From NCBI GenBank assembly GCA_029449235.1, contig JANATG010000003.1, positions 682,001 to 746,000 of the forward strand: DNA of 64,000 bases, read 5' to 3'. Each line of letters starts with the position of its first letter. Within the stretch, counting starts at the first letter, position 1. Shown here piece by piece: positions 1 to 10,380 of this stretch. The stretch comes from Linnemannia schmuckeri. Taxonomy: Eukaryota > Mortierellomycota > Mortierellomycetes > Mortierellales > Mortierellaceae. Made by a program: the position numbers and the translations under genes. The notes beneath the pieces were generated by a model, which worked only from the letters and a program-made list of their open reading frames with translations, did not search any database and was not told where the DNA came from.

Positions 1-1342
1 CTTGGAGGTATGTCCCGTTGATATTGGAGATGACCAAAGGATCTGTGACTCTACAGCGTATGACGATTCAGCATTGCATCGAGAGGCGGGATTTGATCAC
101 GGCAAAGTTTTTGGCCAGCAAACTTGACATCATGCAGTACTACCTGGAAATTGCCGAGTCTGACGGCGGACCATCGTCGATCCCCGCGGCTGTGAAGGCC
201 ACCCATCCAGGATTACCTCTTTCGGATGCCGCCCTGGCCGCAGCAACAGCACCTAGTGAGCCCTTGAAACCATTGCGCGTGCCATATTTGTCTTGGTTAT
301 TGATGCGAACGAAATCATTAACGCCAATGTTCACTTTTTCGACACCACTACTACAATGTTAGGCCCAATCTCCCTGTATCGGCTGCCGAATGAAACTAAG
401 ATCATATTTGTCCGACAGGCGCGCCAATTGGAAAGCATGTCGGCAGTTTTGGAGAGATCTCGCGTTGTGGGGATGGATACCGAGTGGCTACCCAACATCC
501 CAGAGTTTCGGGCTCTGCAAAAGAAGGAGCCTCGGACAGCGATCATTCAATTGGCTAGCGATGTAGACGCGATGGTGTTTGTGGTTGATGTGATCACATT
601 CCTGGAGGGTGTCGACGGTGGCCGGAGGCTTGTCCAGGTCCTGGGGTCTATCTTTCGCAACCCCGATATCCTCAAACTTGGTAATCTCAAAAGGCATGCA
701 TCAAGCGACGATATCTCGACCTTGTGTAGTTACAGTGCGGAATCTAATATGTCAACATCTATATTTTTTTTTGTGAAACTTTGTTCATGTAGCGTTTGAT
801 TGGGATGGGGATCAGGATATGCTGGAGGGGACGTTCTCGGAGATGCACGAACAACATAACCGGTTGCAGAATTTTGTGGATCTGAAGTTTCTGTGGTTCA
901 AGATTCGAGACAACAACAGCGGCATCGACAAGTCCAATAGTAAAAACAACAGCACAACTGCAAGAAATTATGGAGGGAATGCGGCGGTGTCAATGACAGG
1001 GGTGCTGGAGGCGTGGAGCTCGTTGGCTCCGAGTCTGCCGGGGATGTACTCGATTCCTGGAGGTTTGTCAGGTCTGTTGGCAAGGCTTTGCGGACACAAG
1101 TTGGACAAATCGGAACAGTGCAGTCAATGGGAGCAGCGGCCGCTCACCAGTTCCCAGCTGAACTATGCAGGTAAACTGAAACGCGACTATGTTGGCGTAG
1201 GATGTCTGAAAAAGAGCTAAAGCCTAGTTGTTTAAGCAATGCATTGACCCTTTTTAGGATCCTTTATGGTTTGATAATAGCATCGGATGCAAGGTGTTTG
1301 CTGGAGATCTACGCGTCCCTGATGACCATCGAACATGTTTAA
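1..1342 (+). CDS. Mut-7/EXD3-like 3'-5' exonuclease, 5' partial
   Basis: Exons <1-255, 363-680, 793-1170, 1281-1342; introns of 107, 112 and 110 nt are GT-AG and each join restores the frame. The reading frame is open from the window edge, so the N-terminus lies outside. The encoded part is the DEDDy-type RNase D-like exonuclease domain known from C. elegans mut-7 and animal EXD3, which trims RNA 3' ends using two metal ions. Visible catalytic motifs: VVGMDTEW (D and E of ExoI), FDWDGDQDM (ExoII Asp), and NYAASDARCL (ExoIII, Tyr and Asp four apart) made only after the last splice. The region before it (VTLQRMTIQHC, then an ITAKFLASKL helix) resembles the alpha-helical lead-in of this family. 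Without the last splice the frame runs to a stop at 1220 and loses ExoIII, so the 62-nt last exon is well supported. The protein ends shortly after the domain. Fungal substrate unknown. Confidence 0.85.
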
Positions 1343-1746
1343 AACAGCAGCTGTACTTGTAATACTAGTCCTTTCAGTGAGTGTTTTCTCTGCTCTTTCT
1401 TTGTTGTTGAACTCTCATGCCATGCCAATTCAAGCAAATTGCAAATACAAATATACCCCTTGAACTCGACGCGCGCTCGCCCTTCCATTTTTTTTCTACA
1501 GCTTCGAATTCTTGTCAATTTTTCTTCTCCGACAACTTTTACTCTACTCGCCTACGTGTGGCTCCTTCTCTCATGCCAAACATCAGTAACTAAAGCATGG
1601 CGAGCATAGAGGAGAACCCCACGCACGCACACGACAAAGGCGCATTCGAGACAACCTGAAGTGGAACTTCAGAAAACCTTTTACTCACAAATCACTTTCA
1701 CACAGATAATCAATTTTTTTATGTTGAAGAAAAAGGAGTAAGCGAT
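1343..1746. other. intergenic, no gene seen
   Basis: Tail-to-tail spacer between the exonuclease gene (+) and pseudogene A1 (-). AT-rich, with no coding segment or RNA gene that I can support. Confidence 0.5.
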
Positions 1747-3402
1747 TCATAAATTTGACAGAAAGTCAAAGACCAAACCCAGAACTGCTTCTTTCTTCTC
1801 TCCCTTCTGCGTTTTCCTTCCACATACAATTCGTCTACCTTCAAGCGCATGTGTATTGGTGTTGAACTGGTGCAACCGAGGCTCGATGTTTTCCTCTCCA
1901 TTGGTCAGCTTCTTGGAAACTACGAAATACAGCAATCGCTTGTACTCGGCCTCGTCCCTATACTCCGTCGCGCCCCAGAAGACAAAACAACCGATCGTGA
2001 CTCTGGCCACTGTCCAAAACAATCAGCGCGGGACTTCGTAGCCCTTGATGATATCGACAGTGTCGTAGGCGACGTACAGCGTGGATCTCTTCCAGTCCAG
2101 GATTAAGTTCGGCCCGAGGGATGCAAAGTAGGCGGCTGTGACTGTGGATACGATGAGGATATTGAGGATGGCGAATGGCGGCTCGTCCGTAGAGACCATA
2201 GGAAGGTAATAGAATGAAAATATCGCTTGAGACTTGGGGATCGCAGGAGAAGTCGTATTGCCAGGCTGTCTCAGAAGGATATCGAGATAGATAGGTCGGG
2301 GATTAGTGATCAGGGCACTGGCGATTGTGTAGGTGCATGAAATATGGGCGGGATCAGTGGTACGCAGTCTGCTGCCACTGCATATCAAGGCACGGACCTC
2401 GGTGCCTGTGATCTCAAGCACTATAACAACGATTTGGTCGAGAAGATCTGCCAGTAGGTTTGTGAAAGTGCTGTTGTTGACCGAATCCTGCATGCTTGAC
2501 ATGAGCTCTTCCTGGTCCTTGAATATCGATGATGCGACGAAAAGTAGAACTCTTCTTAATTTGGTATAGCAAAGTGGGTACTGGTGAGAGAGAGACTGGC
2601 CATTTCCCCTGATGAGAGCTGGCACTTGGTAAGGACTGTCGTCGGAGAAGCAATGAGGCCGATTCTTATGGATTTGATGGAATGATGGTTGCTGTCGGCA
2701 GTTGTACATTCCTGGCCGAGATATGTCACCCGGCTGAGGAATGAGATGTCAGAGACAGTAGTGTCATCTGCCCAACGGTGGCCTTCGGCTTGTGTCGGTG
2801 CGACAACCTTGGCTCGACCCTTGGATCCCTGGATCATGTAAGCTGTTGTATTTGTAGGATCTGCAGATGTCGTCAGCAAAAGAGTGAGCATTACACACCC
2901 ATCATCCGAGAGAATGAGGGTTCCGCTGTCATACACCCGAGCATCCAGCCGATTGGTTTGCTTTGGTGCTGTTCATAGCTCTCGCTAATGCATCCTCCAT
3001 GCCGGTAGTGTAGCCGACAGGAATGGACCAGGATGGAAGTGTCGTAACATCGTTGTCTTCAATAAACTGCATGGATATCCTCACTTCAACGGACGGATTT
3101 CCCTCTGCGGTAGCTATTTTTGCATCAGATTTGGCACCGACAACGGTGCCGGCCAACGCGTAACCTCCGATGAATGTCGCGAACAGGGCAAGCCAGTGTG
3201 GTCCTGTCCTTTTTCCGAACGAATTCCACAGAGACTTGACCATCTCCGGGGAGCCGACCTGCTTGACCCATCGAATGCTCTGCGCGTAGTTTCCATTGCG
3301 CCGAGCAATATGTGACAAAGCTGCCGCGAAAGCTGTGGCCACCAGGACGTCCAGAATAAGGTAAAAAAAGTTAAGAGTGAAAAATAACCATGGCAGGAAC
3401 AT
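1747..3402 (-). pseudogene. A1: decayed copy of the A-type three-helix membrane protein
   Basis: Homologous along its length to A2 (7323-9053) and A3 (13631-15292). It begins MFLPWLFF at 3402 with the same first helix, an SIRW motif and second helix. Three lesions are visible. Near 2945 about 30 codons (the RPHLSEY-like segment of A2/A3) are missing and the frame changes. Near 2555 the frame changes back. A TGA at 2023-2025 falls exactly where A2 has Gly in GYEIPAGLF, just before the third helix. Past the stop, homology continues in frame (GATEYRDEAEYKR, then LEGRRIV). The 5' part (2929-3402) is still open. It is head-to-head with B1, which is also dead. Function of the family unknown. Confidence 0.85.
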
Positions 3403-4093
3403 GGCAACAAGAAGGGTGGTATGTAAAAAGGAGCTGCAGGAGGAAGTGTAGGGGAAAAAAAATATTACAAAAAAAAGAGTCAAGTAGCAACTGAGAAAAG
3501 GCGAGAGAAATGTGGAGAGGCTAGAGGGAAAAAACAAAACGAAACTTGCAAATAGAAAAAGAAAGAAAATGGAGAGTGAACAATGTGGGGCAAAGAGAAG
3601 TGAGAAGCAGCAACGACGGCAACAATGGCATAAGCAACGGATGGTATTGATGCGCATTATTGGTCATCCTCTCTTTTCCCCCTCTCCTATCTGGATGTAA
3701 CTTTTTTTTCGTTATTTTTTGGCTTTTGTATTTTGAGTTTGTATGTGCTTGTGCCATTTTGTTTACCATGCACCATCAAATTTGCATTGATTATGATGGG
3801 TCAAGAGCATTTTTTTCTTTCTGTCATTGTAAGGGACTAGAACAGATCAGAAAAGAGGGTCGATCTGCCCCCTTGACCAAATTCATGAGTTCCATTGGTT
3901 CAATAGAGACATCAGCAACACTCAGTGCATCGTTTTGAGATGCTGCTGTTGTGTGTTGTGCGTTGTTGTGCGTTGTTGTCGTTGTGCTGTCGATGTTGTT
4001 GTGTTATGTTTGTTTGTTTGTTTCGAGTTCAGTGAGTGCCAAGTTCATTCCTTCTGGAGCAAGAAACTATCAGAAAAGTGCCTTTTCGACCTT

Positions 4094-4132
<39 letters not shown>

Positions 4133-4803
4133 GCATATCGACTGCATGCCGGTGTCCTGTTGCATCCAACAAAATTCGATAACTGTGTCGGTTGTTTATT
4201 TTTTTCTTCTTCCTCGGATGAAACAACGACATGCGCATTGTCCCTTCCATCTCCCTCTCCTTTATCTTTACCTTCTCTTTTTTTCTTGACTCATACCATG
4301 GTGCCATTGGAAGCATGAGGCACGCTCCACAATAGAAAGCAACTTGGAGAGTGAAGGCGAAAGGGCGAATGACCTTTTGTAATGCCCATCTCTGAATAAA
4401 AGGTGTGTTACTGCAGTCCTCTATTCGAATATACCCATCATGTCTTCTTTCGGTCCCTGAATTTCTTACATGCATGGTCCAGTGGTTCTCATGCCTTTTT
4501 TCAATTGGTGCATTTTTTCGGTTACACATTGCCGATTCGGCTTGCATAGAACCCTGGTCTAGATCGCTGTGTTCTCCGTGGCGATTCTCGACCTTGGATC
4601 ATTTCGTTTGTTTGCTCAGCGCCGATGTTCGATACAGTGCGCTTAAATCTACAAACAAAAGTGAGTAAATGGTAGAGATTAAAAATGAAACAAAGAATAG
4701 AGAGAAGAAAAGAGAGAGAGAAAAAGGAAACAAAACGACAAAAGACATTGTACAATTTGTACTTTGTCGTCTTCTCTCTTCCTTTCCATCCTCGTCTTCC
4801 ATA
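3403..4803. other. divergent spacer between A1 and B1
   Basis: Shared upstream region of the first A/B pair. It is AT-rich, with TTTGTTTG-like repeats near 4005-4025 and a T9-A29 homopolymer at 4092-4129. No gene seen; short frames here are low-complexity. Confidence 0.5.
4092..4129. repeat. T9-A29 homopolymer
   Basis: Nine T followed directly by twenty-nine A. No coding remnant of a retroelement is seen beside it, so I treat it as a simple repeat. Confidence 0.9.
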
Positions 4804-6620
4804 ATGGTCTTTTCCTTGCCCTTCTGGATCTCCTCCATTGCCATCAGCATCATCTATATCATCCTCTTGAGCGCCGTTGGTGCGATCTTTGCCTTCTACG
4901 CCAGGCACTCTCACGACCTATACGACAACAGCATCCGATAGTCCCGCATCGGCGGCCTTCTCGAGAAGGTCCCCCTTCTCTGGAACTCACCGCGACAAGT
5001 GCCGAAACAAAGTATCATCGCCATGGCCACTATGATTTTTGCCGGCCTGTTCAGTATGCTCCTCGCCATCTTCCTCGGTGCAGCAGTCTTTCGTACGGAC
5101 ACCCTTGTCAATCTCACACCAATTGACGTCTTCACCACACAATCAGTGTCTGCAGATGTCTCTTTTCGGTTAGACTGGACCATCTTCATGGAATCCGTCG
5201 CTACTGTAGAGGACACCTTGATCCTTCTGCTCAACAATACTCGGTCCCATCCCTATCCTAGTCCACGGACTGCCTACGAACCATACACGTACGCCTATGA
5301 CGTTGTCTGCCAAGAGACAGCCGCTGGTCCTTGCCCAGGACCTCTTAAAGTTCACATTTTTCTATCCACCCTCTTCGAATGCCTGCAAGACAACGTGGGC
5401 AGTAGGTCAGGCCCATATTTTATTTGATTGGGGTTTAAAAAGAAATGCATCCAATCTGCTAATCTCTCCTAACCCCCCCCCCCCCCCCCCCCCCCCCCGC
5501 TCTACTTTACCTTCCCAAAGGACGGTATCACTACGTTGTCTTGAACAGATTTGACCAGGTGCCAGTACGAATCCGACGAGTCCATTAATATGACGTCTAC
5601 CTACATTATGTTCGCCATCATTTAATTAAAGAATTTTGATAGAATAACGACCTCGATCTTTGACGATCCAGTCATCCTTCCTCTCCTGACGCCCATGCGC
5701 ACTGCCATCAACAACGGGACCTTCTGGAGCCCAAGCAACAATGCGACCATGGTCATTTTCACAAGGATGTCAACCAACGTAGAGTTTTGGTTTGTGCCTC
5801 GACTTTCCTTAATCGAACAAACGACATGGGTCTACTCTGTACGTATGTGTTGATCTCGTTAATGTCCATCAAGCCGCAGTCAAGGGATCCCATCATGCCT
5901 GCAGGCGTCAGACAGGAATCATCTCCCTCTGTTAACAAGGACACTCCCTCCAGTCAACTCGAACTCAACATCCGACGTATGCCTTTAGGAACGCATGACT
6001 CCCTTTGGACATCCTCAGCAGCCCACTTGAGCAAGGCAACAACCGATGCAACAGGATAGCTTGCCTCCCTCGGCCACAACATCGCCACGAACAAGAAAAC
6101 AGGGCAACTCTATATTCCCTACGACACCTTTGAGTTCGAGGATGCGTTCGAGGTCCCTACCGCTCTCCTTATCGCCCTTGGCGTCGCAGTAGTAGGCTGC
6201 CTTGCTATTTGGTTTGCCTCTGAGGTTCGATACCCAACTTTCTTCAACGGATACCTCTACAAGGTCATCCTCAGGAGATTTTTATAGACTTCCAGGACGA
6301 CTATTTGACCTTTGAGGATGAACGAGATGTTTCCCCCGATGTGGACGAGAAGCATGATCGACCGTCGTAAGAGTTACCTATGGTAACTTTAGACAATGCA
6401 TCGTGACAACAATTACCGACATAGCAGTCAATGACACAGCAGCAGCACTCCTCATCACCAACAACGACGACGACATTCAGCTTGCAAGACCAACAACACA
6501 TCTGACATCTCATCCAGCCAGTCCAGGCATTTTGCCTCTTACCTCTATCGATATCTCACAGGAACGGACATAATACCTCGCCTTCAACCTCGATCAAAGT
6601 CGCTCTACAACTTCCCTTTT
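4804..6620 (+). pseudogene. B1: decayed copy of the B-type three-helix membrane protein
   Basis: Homologous to B2 and B3. ATG at 4804 gives MVFSLPFWISS, matching MIFALPFWASS of B2. The codon for Trp in the conserved NSIRW motif is TAG (4939-4941), after which homology continues in the same frame to about 5390. The next part is shortened and contains a run of 26 C (5473-5498). Homology resumes near 5516 (PKDGITTLS, then CQY.SDES) with further stops and frame changes. The third helix (about 6150-6230) and the cytoplasmic FNGYLYKVI segment can still be read, followed by a TAG near 6284 and a diverged tail. The right end is approximate. Confidence 0.85.
5473..5498. repeat. poly-C run inside pseudogene B1
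   Basis: Twenty-six consecutive C. It sits where B1 loses alignment with B2/B3 in the middle region, so it may mark the deletion junction or have expanded after decay. Confidence 0.9.
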
Positions 6621-7322
6621 CTCACAGGTGAATTGTCTTGCCCAATTCTCATTCCTTCCCTTCCTCCTCTACTTTTTTTTTTACACAAAAAAGAAATAAA
6701 ATGTGCACGAAAGTATTCTGGTTGTTTGCGTGTTAACTTCAACATTCCTTGAATATTCAGTACGAGACAGAGCAAAAGGAGGAGAGAAATGTGAAAGAAT
6801 AAAAAATAAGAGCGGAGACAGAGCGACGATGACGGACAACTGGGAACAAAAAAACCCCCCTGGCAAATTAAACCATTCTCGTCCTTGACCTTGATTTTTT
6901 TTTCTACAAATCAACGCGCATACGACTAGCAAAATAATTCATTCGCGGTGTTTCACTTGCATGGCCACATTTCTTAACGCGTCCCCCCCCCCCTTTTTTT
7001 TTTGTCTCGTTTCTGAGTGTTCCCTTCAAACCTAGTCTTGATCTTATGTCACTGAACAACATCCATACCTTTTCTGTCCAATGTTGAAACAAAGTTGTAC
7101 AAACTTTTACTTACGTCTGCCGCGGTGACCTTCTTGCTAGAGTAAGAAATTTTAGGAAGGCGAAGCGCGTCCAGAGTGCGAGAACAGAATGAAAATACAT
7201 AAAAAAATTTAAAACGGCGCATTTGAGCAATCACAACCACATCTCGTATTGAAACTTTCTCTTTCAGATTTTATTTTTTTTTTGTGGACACACAGTAAGC
7301 AGGACATGAAAAAAAAATCAGC
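6621..7322. other. tail-to-tail spacer between B1 and A2
   Basis: No gene seen. A segment at about 6950-6990 (GCCACATTTCTTAACGCGTC and neighbours) matches one at about 12725-12755 in the equivalent B2-A3 spacer, so spacer DNA was copied with the genes. It has a C10-T11 homopolymer near 6983 and an A/T-rich 3' end for both flanking genes. Confidence 0.5.
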
Positions 7323-9053
7323 TTACAAGACCGCCACCAATGGGTCCTGGGAACCAGGAATCGACCGTTGATACATCTTTGCCTCCTCGGACATCTGGGG
7401 CACCTTGGTAGACACGATCCGTCGGCCTTCGAACTCGAGCTCCACAGTGTCGAACCGATGCAGCTGAGGAGATGCTTTCTTCCCAGATGGAGCCAACGAC
7501 TGAGCGACCTGCCAATATAACGAACGCTTGTACCGACCCTCGACCCAATACTCGGTCGCGGCGCAAAAGAGGAGACAGATGACCATGACTCCGATCATCG
7601 AGTAGAACAGTCCGGCCGGGATCTCGTAACCTTTGAGAATGTCGACCGTCTCGTAGACGATGTACGCTGTGGGCCCCTCCCAATCCAGAATAAAGTTCTG
7701 GCCGAGAGATGCGAGGTACGCGGCTGCGACAGAGGACGAATTGAGAATCTTTGAAATGGCAAACACCGGCCCTTTGTCGGCGGACAAAAAAGGGTGATGG
7801 GTTAGGGTCATCATAATCGTCATACTATTAAGTTCCGGATGGAGAACCTTGTCAGGCAAACGCAGGACGATGTCTGAGTTGATAGGCCGGGCTTTGAGGA
7901 TCAGTATGTTTGTGACGGAGTACACACAAGCGATGTGTACGGGTTCAGTCAGACCATGCCTGCTGCCTGAGCATGTGAGCGTTGTGACTTCGGTGCCTGC
8001 GATCTTGACCTCCATGACGATGACTTGTTCGAGAGGATCTGCTGGAAGATTCGTGAGGGTGCCGTTGTTTACCAGCTCCTGCATGCCTGCAACGACCTCA
8101 TTCTGTTCTCCAAATATGGACGTAGCCACAGAATCGAATATCTCCCTTGTTGGTGCAAGGAATCGAACACTGGAAGTGGAGAAACTGATTATTTCTCTAG
8201 TGGCAAGCAGGGTAGTGGTCAAGATAGTTTCTGGGGAGGATATGATGCCATGCCTTGTTACATTGAGCAACTTCTGGCTAACGTCCGCAGAGACACTGAT
8301 GTGGTCGGAATGATCGACTCGGAAGATGAGTGAGACATCGCCGACAGTTCCTTCTACATTTAGTAGAATGGGTTCGGCTCGTAATGGCATCACAACCGTG
8401 GCTCGACCCATGGTTCCTTGACGAATGTACAACCTGGCCGCCTTAGGAGCCGTTGGGTTCCCCGGTGAAATTGTGAGATTTGCACAGCCCCCGTTAGGAA
8501 TATGGATAGTTCCCTGAAAGAGAACTCTAACATCCAGCCGATCGCAGGCAAGCTCGTATTCAGAGAGTCGTGGGCGGTATCGTTTTTTTGGATCAGCTCG
8601 CGGGTTGATCTTGGTGTTATTAAAGGCTCTCGCCAACGCATCCTCCATGCTCGTGGTGTACCCTACAGGAAAAGACCATTCAGGGAGTGATGGCATCAAA
8701 TTGGCGGACAGAAATTGCTCTGAAACCACCACCTCAGTAGAAAGGTGTCCTCCCTCCGCTGTAGCGATGTTGGCAAACGACTTGACCCCGACGAGGATGC
8801 CGGACAAAGCAAAGGTTCCGAGGAATGTTGCCAACAGAGCAAGCCAGAGTCGTCCTGTAACTTTTCGGAATGAATAATACAGAGCCGTGGCCATCTCCAA
8901 GACGCCGGCCTGCTTAATCCATCGAATGCTGTGGGTATGTCCTCCGACTCGACGGGAAATGTGAGCCAAGGCAGCTGCGAAGGCAGCAGCGACCAAAAGA
9001 TCCAGGACAAGAAAGAACAAGTTCATTTCGAAGAACGACCACGGAAGAAACAT
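7323..9053 (-). CDS. A2: A-type three-helix membrane protein, 576 aa
   Basis: Single exon. The frame is open upstream to 9203, but I choose the ATG at 9053 (MFLPWSFF) because A1, A2 and A3 are conserved only from there; the upstream codons are pyrimidine-tract DNA. Seen: hydrophobic helix at about residues 5-30, a short polar loop with HSIRWIKQAG (41-50), second helix about 69-90, a region of about 390 residues with several Cys and N-x-S/T sites, third helix about 480-498, then a charged tail of about 78 residues (YKRSLYW, LEFEGRRIV). The middle region therefore probably lies outside the cytosol; this is inference. The SIRW motif is shared with the B proteins, so A and B are distant paralogs. 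Head-to-head with B2 (1327 bp apart). The stop overlaps a GTAAGC, so a further 3' exon cannot be excluded. I do not recognise the family and assign no function. Confidence 0.85.
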   Translation of the reverse strand: MFLPWSFFEMNLFFLVLDLLVAAAFAAALAHISRRVGGHTHSIRWIKQAGVLEMATALYYSFRKVTGRLWLALLATFLGTFALSGILVGVKSFANIATAEGGHLSTEVVVSEQFLSANLMPSLPEWSFPVGYTTSMEDALARAFNNTKINPRADPKKRYRPRLSEYELACDRLDVRVLFQGTIHIPNGGCANLTISPGNPTAPKAARLYIRQGTMGRATVVMPLRAEPILLNVEGTVGDVSLIFRVDHSDHISVSADVSQKLLNVTRHGIISSPETILTTTLLATREIISFSTSSVRFLAPTREIFDSVATSIFGEQNEVVAGMQELVNNGTLTNLPADPLEQVIVMEVKIAGTEVTTLTCSGSRHGLTEPVHIACVYSVTNILILKARPINSDIVLRLPDKVLHPELNSMTIMMTLTHHPFLSADKGPVFAISKILNSSSVAAAYLASLGQNFILDWEGPTAYIVYETVDILKGYEIPAGLFYSMIGVMVICLLFCAATEYWVEGRYKRSLYWQVAQSLAPSGKKASPQLHRFDTVELEFEGRRIVSTKVPQMSEEAKMYQRSIPGSQDPLVAVL

Positions 9054-10380
9054 GGCTGCAGAAAGAAGGGTAAAGTGACGGAAGGATGAGGCGAGGCGAG
9101 GTGAAGTGAGGTAAGGTGAGGTGAAGAGGAAAGAGGAAAGGGGTAAGGTAGAATGGATGTTGTGAAACGTGTTGTGAATATGTGATGCGAATGAAAAGAA
9201 CAAAAAAAAAGGATCTTACGTTGAGAAAATGTGATAGTTGAAAAGTAGAAAATAAATGGCGAAGACATACACTGGAAATCTATTGTATTTCCTATCTTTG
9301 ATTGCTAGCGACTTCTGGGTTTTAATTACCGAGCGCACAGAAATGGAAGTTGTGAGCACTTCTTACCATACAAGCACAAAAGAAAAACAAACAGGGTCCG
9401 ACTTCGCGGGTCTCTTTCGATCGCTCTATAGGACTTGAATAACAGAGAGTAAGAGGAGTAAACGCCATGATTTCTTCAAAATGACCAAGGCTCTGACAGA
9501 ATAATGAAAGATATTTACTTGCAATTAAGCCAATCTAGGCTGTTTGTTTTCTTATTCGTTCATTGTTTGTTTGTTTGTTGCGAAAGTGAAAATAACAAAT
9601 TTCGAAGGTGCTAGTGAAATTGAAATTTCCTGTTGGAGCAAGGCATGCATGATGCATTATCCCCCCTATTCATATCTCTCTTCCTTCTGCACCCAGAATT
9701 AACCTCGTAAGTGTGCAACGAATGATGCAATCGATTGTCGACATGCGACGTGTTCTCAGATAAACAATGGCCTCGCCGGGTGAAGACAAAAAGGCCAAAT
9801 GAAATTTAAGAACCAATACCCAAAAACTACAACCAAATGTAAATAGCGTACGATGTTCTTCGGTACCTGGCATGGGTGTATTGCGACCACTGGACCACGC
9901 ATTGTCATTTTCAATTGCATGTCTCATCTCATTTCATTCCTGGTGGCAAAATAATTTCAACAGAGGTGATATGCATGAGCGTGGCGAAGGCATAAAAACA
10001 GCCGTGCTAGCACTCAATCGCCCTCGATACTTCGAGACGATACTCAGTATGCTGTCACCTTTTAATAACAATAGTACGTAATCTTATATCCGTGGCCAGA
10101 GCCCAGCCATCACTCATTTCTTCGGTGAATCTTTATCACCCTTCAGCGGAATGCTCTCAAATAAAAAAATGAAAAAAAATCGGCGAGAGTGAAAATGATA
10201 AACAGAGAAAACAAACATGAGGAAATGAGAAGTGAAGAGTACTAGCCGCAGAGTAACAGTAAGTAAACAATCTTTACAGGTAAGGAGCAAAAGAATACAA
10301 AATGACCATGAACACCCATTTTGCATCGACAACCATTTTCTCACTTTCGTATTTCTTCTCTCCTCACCACTCCCTCCACC
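9054..10380. other. divergent spacer between A2 and B2
   Basis: Shared upstream region of the second A/B pair. Two blocks, 9711-9788 and 9918-9992, align by eye at roughly 75-80% with 15947-16025 and 16157-16230 of the A3-B3 spacer, in the same order and orientation. They are either conserved control DNA or relics of the duplication. No gene seen. Confidence 0.55.

Noticed and set aside
4092..4129. Poly-A run as the tail of a LINE or SINE
   Set aside because: No upstream element body, target duplication or reverse transcriptase remnant seen.
9053..9203. N-terminal extension of A2 (also A3 15292-15493, B2 10321-10380, B3 16383-16520)
   Set aside because: In-frame but not conserved between copies and composed of pyrimidine-tract DNA typical of 5' leaders; the shared Met was chosen instead.
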